From NCBI GenBank assembly GCA_050252415.1, contig JBFWKZ010000138.1:1-5996 (forward strand): a stretch of 5,996 bases of DNA, in the 5' to 3' direction. Position 1 is the stretch's first letter. Each line of letters begins with the position of its first letter. The notes beneath the pieces are model-generated. The model was given only the letters and a program-made list of their open reading frames with translations, had not been told where the DNA came from and made no database searches. This DNA is from Heteroscillospira sp050252415 (GTDB lineage Bacteria > Bacillota > Clostridia > Oscillospirales > Oscillospiraceae). The translations under genes were made by a program, and so were the position numbers. Shown here piece by piece: positions 1-5,289 of the stretch.

Positions 1-216
1 GGAGCCGGCGGTATTACTGAGATCATCGCATGCGTCAAGGCGATTGAGACGGGCGTTCTCCCCGCCAATATCAACTGTAATGACATTGATGAGGAATGTG
101 ATCTCAACATTATTGCCAATACGCCGCTCAGAAAATCGATTAATACGGCAATGTCCAATTCCCTGGGCTTTGGCGGACAAAATTCGAGTATCATTGTGGG
201 AAAATATCAATCATAA
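1..216 (+). CDS. fabF: Beta-ketoacyl-ACP synthase (FabF/KAS II family), C-terminal fragment
   Basis: This frame is open from the window edge and ends at TAA 214-216, giving the last 71 residues of a thiolase-fold condensing enzyme. These enzymes elongate acyl-ACP with malonyl-ACP in type II fatty acid synthesis in the cytoplasm. Visible family hallmarks are GAGGITE at residues 1-7, which is the stretch right after the second catalytic His in this family, the P-x-N-I-N and ECDL segments (21-34), and the C-terminal SNSLGFGGQN loop (52-61) that lines the acyl pocket. The catalytic Cys and both His residues lie outside the window, so activity cannot be judged. The usual FabF text here is GAAGG and GFGGHN or GFGGTN, so GAGG and GFGGQN are mild variants. 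A stand-alone KAS-like paralogue rather than the main fabF remains possible. A strong hairpin follows 5 nt after the stop. Confidence 0.85.
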   Translation, partial: GAGGITEIIACVKAIETGVLPANINCNDIDEECDLNIIANTPLRKSINTAMSNSLGFGGQNSSIIVGKYQS

Positions 217-221
217 TTATA

Positions 222-260
222 AAAAGTCAGAGGAAAAGCATCACTTTTCCTCTGACTTTT
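222..260. terminator. Two-way intrinsic terminator between convergent genes
   Basis: A perfect 17-bp stem (222-238 with 244-260) closes a 5-nt loop, CATCA. The outer stem is AAAA on the left and TTTT on the right, so transcripts from either strand end the hairpin with a U run. It starts 5 nt after the fabF-like stop codon and lies 54 nt past the stop of the minus-strand aldehyde dehydrogenase, so it can serve both convergent genes. A second small hairpin (stem CGGCAG/CTGCCG, 273-288, loop ATTG) lies between it and the dehydrogenase stop but has no U tract of its own. Confidence 0.85.
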
Positions 261-314
261 AATTTACTTTTCCGGCAGATTGCTGCCGAAAAAGCTTGTC
301 ATTAAAAGACGTTA

Positions 315-1832
315 TTAGTGGGCAATGGAGCCGTCCCAGGTGTCGACATGCTGGTTTTTCTTTTCTTCTTCAGAAAACCAGGTCGTGGTAACGGCCTTGA
401 CCTCGGTGAAGAAACGGACGCCGTCCTTACCGAGAACGTGCAGATCACCAAAGAAGCTGTCCTTATGTCCGCTGAAGGCGAAAATACCCGTGGGGACAGG
501 GATACCGACGTTGATACCGACCATGCCGCCGTGCGTGCGGCGTGCAAACTCGCGGCTGTAATAACCGTTCTGGGTAAAGATGACGCTGCCGTTTGCAAAA
601 CGGTTGGCGTTCATGAGCGCGAGGCCTTCCTCAAAGTCCTTGACACGCTTGATGCAGAGGACGGGTCCAAAAATCTCGTTGTCACCGACGGTCATGTCGG
701 GGTTGACATGGTCAAGAATTGTGGGTCCGAGGTAGAAGCCGTTCTCATAGCCCTCGACAACATAACCACGGCCGTCCAAAGCGGCAACTGCGCCCTCTTC
801 AATGCCCTTGGCGATCCATTTTTCAATGTTTGCCTTATGCTTTGCATCGACGACAGGGCCGAGCTTGGTGGTCTTGTCATATGCGGGGCCGACCTTCAGT
901 TCCTTGGCGAACTTGACGAGCAGCTCAACAAGCTTATCGGCAACACTATCCTGAACGACGACGGCGGAAAGCGCCATGCATCTCTCACCGGCGCAGCCGA
1001 AAGCGGAGTTGATGATACCGTGGGCGGTACGCTCGAGTGCGGCATCCTCAAGAACCAGGGCGTGGTTTTTAGCCTCGGTCTGAGCCTGAACCCGCTTGCC
1101 GTTGGAGGCGGCAATACTGTATATATGCTTGCCGACATTGGTGGTGCCGACGAAGCTGACGCCCTTGATGTCGGGATGCGTCAGGAAAATCTCGGCTTCA
1201 TGACGAGAACAGGTGACAATGTTGAGCACACCGTCGGGCAGACCGGCTTCCTGCCACAGCTCGGCGCAGCGCAGCGCTGTGAGGGGGGTACGGGAGGCAG
1301 CCTTGATGACAAGCGTATTGCCGGTGGCGAGACAGAGGGGAGCCATCCAGCCCATGGGAATCATGCCGGGGAAATTGAAAGGAGCGATTCCGGCGAAAAC
1401 GCCGAGAGGCTCGCGGTATTGTACCGTGTCATAACCGGTAGACGTGTTCATGAGGCTCTCGCCCATCATCAGGCTGGGGGTACCGCATGCAAGCTCAACG
1501 GGCTCTTTGACCTTGGCGATGTCGCCGGCGGACTCTGCCCAGTTTTTGCCGTGCTCACGTGCGCAAATTTCGGTCAGTTCATCGTTGTGCTCAATCAGCA
1601 GATCACGGAACTTGTAGAGGACCTGAACACGCTTTAAGACAGGCGTGTCACGCCAGGCGGGGAAAGCCTTAGCGGCACACTCGATTGCATAATCCACCTC
1701 TTCAGGGGTGCAGCATGGTACTTCGGCCTGAATTTCACCGGTGCTGGGGTTGTAAACCGGCATGTACTTACCGCTCTTTGTTTCCAGCCACTGGCCGCCG
1801 GCAAAGTACTTCAGTCTTCTTAATTCACTCAT
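315..1832 (-). CDS. mmsA: CoA-acylating aldehyde dehydrogenase, methylmalonate-semialdehyde dehydrogenase (MmsA/IolA) family
   Basis: The product is 505 residues, the family's normal size (about 490-500) plus a slightly longer acidic/polar tail. Members oxidise methylmalonate semialdehyde or malonate semialdehyde with NAD+ and CoA to propionyl-CoA or acetyl-CoA plus CO2, in valine or inositol breakdown. Visible: FNFP with the oxyanion Asn (N153), the nucleotide-site Lys (K177), SFVGT (226-230), AKNH (254-257) in place of the hydrolytic ELGG motif, catalytic C285 in GERCMA, and EIFGP (386-390). PSLMMG (119-124) is typical of the MmsA branch. Start chosen at 1832 because AGGAGG lies 9 nt upstream; the frame extends 11 codons further to 1865 without a ribosome site. 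Oddities: K107 sits where Bacillus subtilis IolA has a substrate-binding Arg, and the KPSE motif reads KAAS (177-180). No other inositol or valine genes are adjacent, so the true substrate is open. It appears monocistronic, with its own promoter. Confidence 0.88.
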   Translation of the reverse strand: MSELRRLKYFAGGQWLETKSGKYMPVYNPSTGEIQAEVPCCTPEEVDYAIECAAKAFPAWRDTPVLKRVQVLYKFRDLLIEHNDELTEICAREHGKNWAESAGDIAKVKEPVELACGTPSLMMGESLMNTSTGYDTVQYREPLGVFAGIAPFNFPGMIPMGWMAPLCLATGNTLVIKAASRTPLTALRCAELWQEAGLPDGVLNIVTCSRHEAEIFLTHPDIKGVSFVGTTNVGKHIYSIAASNGKRVQAQTEAKNHALVLEDAALERTAHGIINSAFGCAGERCMALSAVVVQDSVADKLVELLVKFAKELKVGPAYDKTTKLGPVVDAKHKANIEKWIAKGIEEGAVAALDGRGYVVEGYENGFYLGPTILDHVNPDMTVGDNEIFGPVLCIKRVKDFEEGLALMNANRFANGSVIFTQNGYYSREFARRTHGGMVGINVGIPVPTGIFAFSGHKDSFFGDLHVLGKDGVRFFTEVKAVTTTWFSEEEKKNQHVDTWDGSIAH

Positions 1833-1840
1833 TGTTTTTT

Positions 1841-1846
1841 TCCTCC
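1841..1846 (-). promoter_or_regulatory. Ribosome binding site of the aldehyde dehydrogenase
   Basis: The minus strand reads AGGAGG, then AAAAAAACA, then ATG. This is a full Shine-Dalgarno match with a 9-nt spacer, and it decides the start at 1832 over the longer open frame that begins at 1865. Confidence 0.85.
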
Positions 1847-1918
1847 TGTAAAACATATGGTGCACAGACTATGCAACCGGTGCACGCGCTGGCGAAGGGG
1901 AATTCCGTTTCAGCGGGC

Positions 1919-1956
1919 AGAGCTTTCAGATGGGGGAAAGGCACCTGAAAAACTCT
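1919..1956 (-). promoter_or_regulatory. Stem-loop in the aldehyde dehydrogenase leader
   Basis: On the minus strand TTTCAGGTG (1950-1942) can pair with CATCTGAAA (1932-1924) over 9 bp, with one G-U pair and a 9-nt pyrimidine loop. A second helix, AGAG/CTCT (1956-1953 with 1922-1919), lies below a small asymmetric internal loop. The hairpin falls inside the predicted 5' leader, about 90 nt before the start codon. No U run follows it, so it does not look like a terminator. Its role is unknown and it matches no riboswitch class I can recognise. Confidence 0.45.
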
Positions 1957-1961
1957 CGGAG

Positions 1962-1975
1962 GCATATCGTTTACA
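1962..1975 (-). promoter_or_regulatory. Putative catabolite-responsive element (cre) for CcpA
   Basis: The minus strand reads TGTAAACGATATGC. Against the consensus TGWAANCGNTNWCA it matches at all positions except the final CA. It lies about 6-20 nt downstream of the predicted transcription start of the aldehyde dehydrogenase, where a bound CcpA-type repressor would block transcription. The assignment rests on motif similarity only; whether this organism has CcpA cannot be seen. Confidence 0.4.
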
Positions 1976-1987
1976 CACCTGAAATAA

Positions 1988-2017
1988 ACTGTACTATATT
2001 TGAGAGGTATTTGTCAA
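1988..2017 (-). promoter_or_regulatory. Sigma-A-type promoter for the aldehyde dehydrogenase
   Basis: On the minus strand a perfect -35 box TTGACA (2017-2012) is followed by an 18-bp AT-rich spacer and the -10 box TACAGT (1993-1988), which matches TATAAT at 4 of 6 positions. Transcription should start near 1981, leaving a leader of about 150 nt. The imperfect -10 and 18-bp spacing suggest a promoter of moderate strength that may be controlled. Confidence 0.65.
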
Positions 2018-2095
2018 TAAAAATCAATTAAAGTTATTGAAAAAGCCGTTCCGATTTGATAACCTGAAATAAAATAGTTTTGTTGTCGCGCTCTT

Positions 2096-2101
2096 GGGGG
2101 G
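2096..2101 (+). promoter_or_regulatory. Unusual all-G ribosome binding site of the MgtC-family gene
   Basis: Six G residues replace the usual AGGAGG. The spacing is 4 nt to the ATG at 2106 and 7 nt to the ATG at 2109. The second spacing is nearer the normal optimum, so either of the two adjacent Met codons may be used. The TTG at 2094 overlaps this site and is therefore an unlikely start. Confidence 0.6.
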
Positions 2102-2105
2102 AAAA

Positions 2106-2777
2106 ATGATGCGCTGTAATTTACAAGGGTATGAGCTGGAGGGTATCCTTCGTCTGCTTATTTCAGCCGTGCTTGGCGGCATTATGGGCCTTGAACGGAC
2201 AAGAAAGCGGCGCGAGGCCGGGTTCCGTACCTATATGCTTGTCGCTCTCGGTTCAGCGATGACGGTGCTTGTAGGCGAAATGATGTTTTTCGATTACGGC
2301 AGCGCGGATACGACCCGTATAGCCGCTGCGGCTGTCAGCGGCGTCGGCTTTATCGGCGCGGGCAGTATCATCGTCTCGCGGTCGAACAGGGTCAAAGGCC
2401 TTACGACCGCCGCAGGCATTTGGGTGAGCGTTTCCGTCGGCCTCGCGGTCGGCTGTGGGTACTACCTTGGCGGTGTGGCGCTGGTCGTCATTTCCATGGT
2501 TGTGACGATGCTTGGCGAACGATTGCAAAATTGTTTCTTACGGCGAAGCGCGATCATACGGCTCTCAATGCTGTTCAGCGATGAGGAATATGTCCTGCCG
2601 TTCATTGCCGAGATTCAAAAGACCGGCTACAAAATCACCAGTCTTGATATGGCAAAGCCAATGAGCCGGTGCGTCAGCGCAACCATGCTGCTGCATGTGC
2701 CGCATCACTGTGATCATGAATTGGTAGTAGAGAGTATGCGTGTCATGCCCGGAGTCGTCTTTATAGAGAGAACATAA
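2106..2777 (+). CDS. MgtC/SapB family integral membrane protein
   Basis: The product is 223 residues, close to the length of Salmonella MgtC (about 230). It has an N-terminal membrane part with about five hydrophobic segments (roughly 13-29, 41-62, 72-90, 102-119 and 121-138) and a soluble C-terminal domain (about 145-223), which in the family is ACT-like. Family signatures are plain: GLERxxxxREAGFRT (28-42), D-x-T-R-I-A-A followed by VSGVGFIGAG (68-86), and VKGLTTAAGIW (96-106). MgtC modulates the F-type ATP synthase and is linked to survival at low Mg2+ and inside macrophages. Many Firmicutes members are uncharacterised, so a role in Mg2+ or membrane energetics is inferred from family only. 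It stands alone, divergent from the aldehyde dehydrogenase. I see no Mg2+-sensing leader or MgtB-type transporter gene beside it. Confidence 0.9.
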   Translation: MMRCNLQGYELEGILRLLISAVLGGIMGLERTRKRREAGFRTYMLVALGSAMTVLVGEMMFFDYGSADTTRIAAAAVSGVGFIGAGSIIVSRSNRVKGLTTAAGIWVSVSVGLAVGCGYYLGGVALVVISMVVTMLGERLQNCFLRRSAIIRLSMLFSDEEYVLPFIAEIQKTGYKITSLDMAKPMSRCVSATMLLHVPHHCDHELVVESMRVMPGVVFIERT

Positions 2778-2943
2778 AACTGCCACTATATTGTAACCAC
2801 GGTTTTAGGGATTAACGCTTGCTTTTATGGGGCGGGATTTAGGGCTTGTTGAAAATCAATGTTCGCGTCCGGTCGCTCTGTTTTATCTCAAAATATCCGG
2901 CACTTTTGATTTTACAAATAAGCCCTGATAAAAATAGAGACAG
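2778..2943. other. Non-coding spacer after the MgtC-family gene
   Basis: No plausible gene lies here. TTTAGGG occurs at 2804-2810 and again at 2838-2844, the second copy running into the left end of an inverted-repeat element (2841-2926). No intrinsic terminator lies immediately after the MgtC-family stop; the first strong one is the palindrome at 2944-2985. Confidence 0.55.
2841..2926. repeat. 86-bp imperfect inverted-repeat element (MITE-like or structured RNA)
   Basis: The left arm AGGGCTTGTTGAAAATCAA (2841-2859) is the inverse complement of the right arm (2906-2926, ending AAGCCCT), apart from one substitution and a 2-3 nt insertion/mismatch near the middle. About 46 bp separate the arms. 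The arrangement resembles a small non-autonomous element with terminal inverted repeats of about 20 bp. The flanks show no clear target-site duplication. A long RNA stem or an old read-through terminator is the alternative. Confidence 0.5.
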
Positions 2944-2985
2944 AAATGCGCTTTGATTGGGCCGCGGCCCAATCAAAGCGCATTT
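2944..2985. terminator. Perfect 42-bp palindrome, probable two-way terminator
   Basis: Arms 2944-2964 and 2965-2985 are exact inverse complements with no spacer, centred on CCGCGG. The plus strand continues as TTTTTAGTTT and the minus strand as TTTCTGTCTC, so both transcripts would end in U-rich sequence, better on plus. It lies 32 nt past the nadE stop and 166 nt past the MgtC-family stop. It is thus the likely terminator for the minus-strand nadE operon and also for the plus-strand gene. Confidence 0.8.
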
Positions 2986-3017
2986 TTAGTTTATTGACGA
3001 TTCTTCATCGATACCGC

Positions 3018-4925
3018 TTAGAGCGTTTTAAGTTCGTTCAGCCATAGGATCGAAGCGGCGTCCGACGGCATACGCCAGTCGCCTCGGGGCGAAAGCGTCA
3101 GGCTGCCGACCTTAGGTGCATCGGGCAGACAGGAGCGTTTAAACTGCTGATTGAAAAACCGCCGATAGAAGGTTTTCAGCCAATGGACGATTACCGCATC
3201 GTCATAGTCGCCAGCAAAGACATGCCGGGCGAGCCGCAGTACTTTTTTGGGGGGAAAACCCCAGCGCACGGCGTAGTAGAGGAAAAAGTCGTGCAGCTCG
3301 TAAGGGCCGACCAAATCCTCGGTTTTCTGACTGATCTCACCGTCTTGCGCGGGCAGTAATTCAGGCGAAACGGGCGTTGCAAGTACATCGCGCAGGACAT
3401 CGGCGAGTTTTTTGTCCCCGCAGGTGTCCGCAACATAGCTCACCAGATAGCGCACTAATGTCTTGGGAACGCCGGCGTTCACGCCATACATACTCATATG
3501 GTCGCCGTTGTAGGTTGCCCAGCCGAGGGCGAGCTCGCTGAGATCGCCGGTGCCGACGACAATACCGCCGCAGGCATTCGCAAGGTCCATGAGTACCTGG
3601 GTGCGTTCACGTGCCTGAGAATTCTCGTAGACGACATTATGGTTATCCGGAGCATGGCCGATATCCTCAAAATGCTGTTTGACGGCCGCCGAAATATTGA
3701 TAACGCGCAGTGTGGCCCCAAGACTCTCCGCCAGTGCGTCGGCGTTGGTGCGCGTACGCTTAGTTGTGCCGAAACCGGGCATCGTGACAGCGACGATGTC
3801 GCTTCTCTCTCTTCCCAGCATATCCATCACCCGGGCGGCAACGAGTATCGCGAGCGTGGAATCCAATCCGCCGGACACGCCGACGACCAGCTTTTTAGCA
3901 CCCGTGTGCGCCACACGCTTTCTCAGACCGGCGCTCTGGAGGGAAAGTATCTTGTCACAGCGTTTTTCGCGAAGCTCCGGATCGTCCGGAACAAAGGGGT
4001 TTTTGGCAAAACTGCGCTCCAGCGCCGTCTCCTCCGGCTCTTTGCCCCAGGAGACGAGGGTAAAGCCGTCGCGGCCTCCGGCGAAGTTTCCCATTCTGCG
4101 CCTGTCGTTGTCCAGACGCATTACGTCGATATCGGCGGTGATGATTCCGCTTTCGCCGGCGCTTTCGGCAAGCAGGGCGCCGTTTTCAGCAATGAGGTCG
4201 TGTCCGTAATAGACGAGATCCTGGGTGGATTCGCCATCACCCGCATCGGCATAGATATAGCCGCAGACCAATCGCGCCGACTGGCTTTTAACCAGCTCGC
4301 GGCGGTATTCGTCTTTTGTGACGATCTCATCACTTGCCGAAGGGTTTGCAATGATCGTCGCTCCCTCTGTCGCGAGCAGCGAAGAGGGCGGGAAGGGAAC
4401 CCACAGGTCCTCGCATATCTCAACGCCGAGGATGAGCTCAGGGATGCAGCTGTGGTTAAACAGCAATTTCGTCCCAAAAAGGATGTTCTCACCGAGGAGC
4501 ACGATCTCCGTTGTCTCTACATTTGCCCCGCTCAGAAAATGGCGCTTTTCGTAAAATTCACTGTAATTTGGAATATTTGTTTTGGGAACGACGCCCAAAA
4601 CTCTTCCGCCGTAAAGAACCGCCGCACAGTTATAAAGACTGCCGCGCATACAAAGCGGCAGCCCGATGACCGCGAGCATGTCAAGCGGCTTGCTGACTTC
4701 ACAGAGCTTACTCAGTGCACAGAGCGCCCCGTCCAGCAGCGTACGCTGTAAAAACAGGTCACCGCAGGTATAGCCCGTTATGCAAAGCTCGGGGAAAACA
4801 GCAATCTTTACGCCTCGACCCGCCGCCTCCAGCATTTTTTCAGCGATACTTTGCGCATTGTATTCCGTATCCGCCACCCGGATTTTTGGTGTAATGGAGG
4901 CGACTTTTATAAATCCATCTCTCAT
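3018..4925 (-). CDS. nadE: Glutamine-dependent NAD+ synthetase
   Basis: This cytoplasmic two-domain enzyme makes the last step of NAD synthesis: deamido-NAD+ plus ATP and glutamine-derived ammonia give NAD+. The product is 635 residues, in the range of full-length bacterial glutamine-dependent forms. The N-terminal nitrilase-type glutaminase (about 1-290) shows the complete Glu-Lys-Cys triad: E46 in FPELCITGY, K115 in PKTNIPNY and C171 in GVEICEDLW. The C-terminal synthetase (about 340-635) has the ATP-binding P-loop SGGLDST (351-357), GTGDLSELALGWATYNGD (458-475) and the YGVNAGVPKTL segment (480-490). Start chosen at 4925 because AGGGG lies about 8 nt upstream; the frame extends 19 codons further but would overlap the preceding gene. 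It is last in a minus-strand operon, 19 nt after a small membrane protein gene, and is followed by a strong terminator. Confidence 0.96.
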   Translation of the reverse strand: MRDGFIKVASITPKIRVADTEYNAQSIAEKMLEAAGRGVKIAVFPELCITGYTCGDLFLQRTLLDGALCALSKLCEVSKPLDMLAVIGLPLCMRGSLYNCAAVLYGGRVLGVVPKTNIPNYSEFYEKRHFLSGANVETTEIVLLGENILFGTKLLFNHSCIPELILGVEICEDLWVPFPPSSLLATEGATIIANPSASDEIVTKDEYRRELVKSQSARLVCGYIYADAGDGESTQDLVYYGHDLIAENGALLAESAGESGIITADIDVMRLDNDRRRMGNFAGGRDGFTLVSWGKEPEETALERSFAKNPFVPDDPELREKRCDKILSLQSAGLRKRVAHTGAKKLVVGVSGGLDSTLAILVAARVMDMLGRERSDIVAVTMPGFGTTKRTRTNADALAESLGATLRVINISAAVKQHFEDIGHAPDNHNVVYENSQARERTQVLMDLANACGGIVVGTGDLSELALGWATYNGDHMSMYGVNAGVPKTLVRYLVSYVADTCGDKKLADVLRDVLATPVSPELLPAQDGEISQKTEDLVGPYELHDFFLYYAVRWGFPPKKVLRLARHVFAGDYDDAVIVHWLKTFYRRFFNQQFKRSCLPDAPKVGSLTLSPRGDWRMPSDAASILWLNELKTL

Positions 4926-4933
4926 CTGATATT

Positions 4934-4940
4934 CCCCTTT
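4934..4940 (-). promoter_or_regulatory. Ribosome binding site of nadE
   Basis: The minus strand reads AAAGGGG in the 19-nt gap between the preceding stop and the ATG at 4925, with 8 nt to the start. It supports the shorter start over the in-frame ATGs at 4982 and 4979 inside the upstream gene. Confidence 0.7.
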
Positions 4941-4944
4941 CAAC

Positions 4945-5289
4945 CTATTCCGTCTGCCTGAGATCCAAAAGGTCTTCATCAAAATATTTTAACAATGTGC
5001 TCCGTGCTGTGAAAAAATCTTCTTTTTCAATCGTTATAATGACTTTTTCTTTGCCGAGAGAGCAGGATACGATGCCATCTAAATTGGGCAGAACATTTTC
5101 CTGAAGCTCGCTTTCAAGCTCGGACAGGTTCTGAGCATAATATGCCGTGTCCCTCGGCGCACTGTAGCCGGGCAGCAGTGTATCTTTGCCGGAGGAAAAG
5201 CACACGGCCAGAAAGCCGATAAAGCAGATGATTGCGAGCGCAGAACCAAGGGGCCGCAGCTTCTTTACAAAATCTGATCCTGTATTCAT
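4945..5289 (-). CDS. Small single-pass membrane protein of unknown function
   Basis: The product is 114 residues and I do not recognise a characterised family. Residues 1-13 are short and basic (KKLR), 14-31 form one strongly hydrophobic segment, and 34-114 form a soluble, acidic domain. The hydrophobic segment ends LAVC, but Val before Cys does not fit a lipobox, so a membrane anchor is more likely than a lipoprotein. The soluble part begins with a Tyr/Pro-rich stretch (GYSAPRDTAYY, 41-51), then a probable helix rich in Glu and Leu (53-67), then an alternating beta-like stretch (73-88). The start at 5289 is chosen because its ATG shares ATGA with the upstream stop, indicating translational coupling; a TTG at 5304 is the only longer option. 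Following a phosphoglycerol transferase so closely suggests an envelope role, but this is inference. Confidence 0.75.
   Translation of the reverse strand: MNTGSDFVKKLRPLGSALAIICFIGFLAVCFSSGKDTLLPGYSAPRDTAYYAQNLSELESELQENVLPNLDGIVSCSLGKEKVIITIEKEDFFTARSTLLKYFDEDLLDLRQTE
5286..5289 (-). promoter_or_regulatory. ATGA stop-start overlap (translational coupling)
   Basis: The TGA stop of the phosphoglycerol transferase and the ATG of the small membrane protein share four bases. Only a weak GGCGG lies upstream within the first gene, which fits re-initiation by ribosomes finishing that gene. Confidence 0.65.

Larger units (their letters stand above)
1833..2105. other. Divergent intergenic regulatory region
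   Basis: This 273-bp spacer separates two divergent genes. The right half (about 1981-2090) is AT-rich and carries the minus-strand promoter; the left half is the GC-richer transcribed leader. Short repeats are present: ACCTGAAATAAA occurs exactly at 1977-1988 and 2062-2073, with ACCTGAAA again at 1943-1950. GGTGCAC occurs at 1859-1865 and 1879-1885, exactly 20 bp apart. For the plus-strand gene I see no convincing promoter: TTGAAA at 2037-2042 is a possible -35 but has no well-spaced -10. Confidence 0.6.

Noticed and set aside
44..262. 72-codon plus-strand frame starting inside the fabF-like gene
   Set aside because: It is out of frame with the clear condensing-enzyme C-terminus and runs into the terminator hairpin at 222-260.
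318..1637. 439-codon plus-strand open frame
   Set aside because: It lies entirely antisense to the aldehyde dehydrogenase, whose catalytic motifs are intact. The translation shows no recognisable domain and it has no convincing ribosome site.
1833..1865. N-terminal extension of the aldehyde dehydrogenase to the ATG at 1865
   Set aside because: The extension would read through the AGGAGG site at 1841-1846, and the resulting residues MHHMFYRRKKT have no counterpart in the family.
1871..1885. Possible LacI-type or second cre operator around AACCGGT
   Set aside because: The TGCA half-sites are one base short of symmetry and the cre consensus fails at several fixed positions. The GGTGCAC repeat describes the region better.
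1685..1948. 87-codon plus-strand frame over the dehydrogenase start and leader
   Set aside because: It covers the start, ribosome site and leader of the minus-strand gene and its translation resembles nothing. No ribosome site supports it.
2011..2075. Plus-strand promoter for the MgtC-family gene
   Set aside because: Candidate -35 boxes (TTGTCA 2011, TTGAAA 2037, TTGATA 2056) have no acceptable -10 at 16-18 bp, so no site was called.
2094..2105. TTG start four codons upstream for the MgtC-family protein
   Set aside because: The TTG overlaps the poly-G ribosome site, and two ATG codons with better spacing follow at once.
3498..4751. 417-codon plus-strand open frame
   Set aside because: It is antisense to nadE, with no domain signal in its translation. 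It is a shadow of the codon bias of the real gene.
4926..4982. N-terminal extension of nadE to 4982
   Set aside because: It would overlap the small membrane protein gene by 38 nt and add 19 residues before the conserved nitrilase start, while a good ribosome site fits the ATG at 4925.
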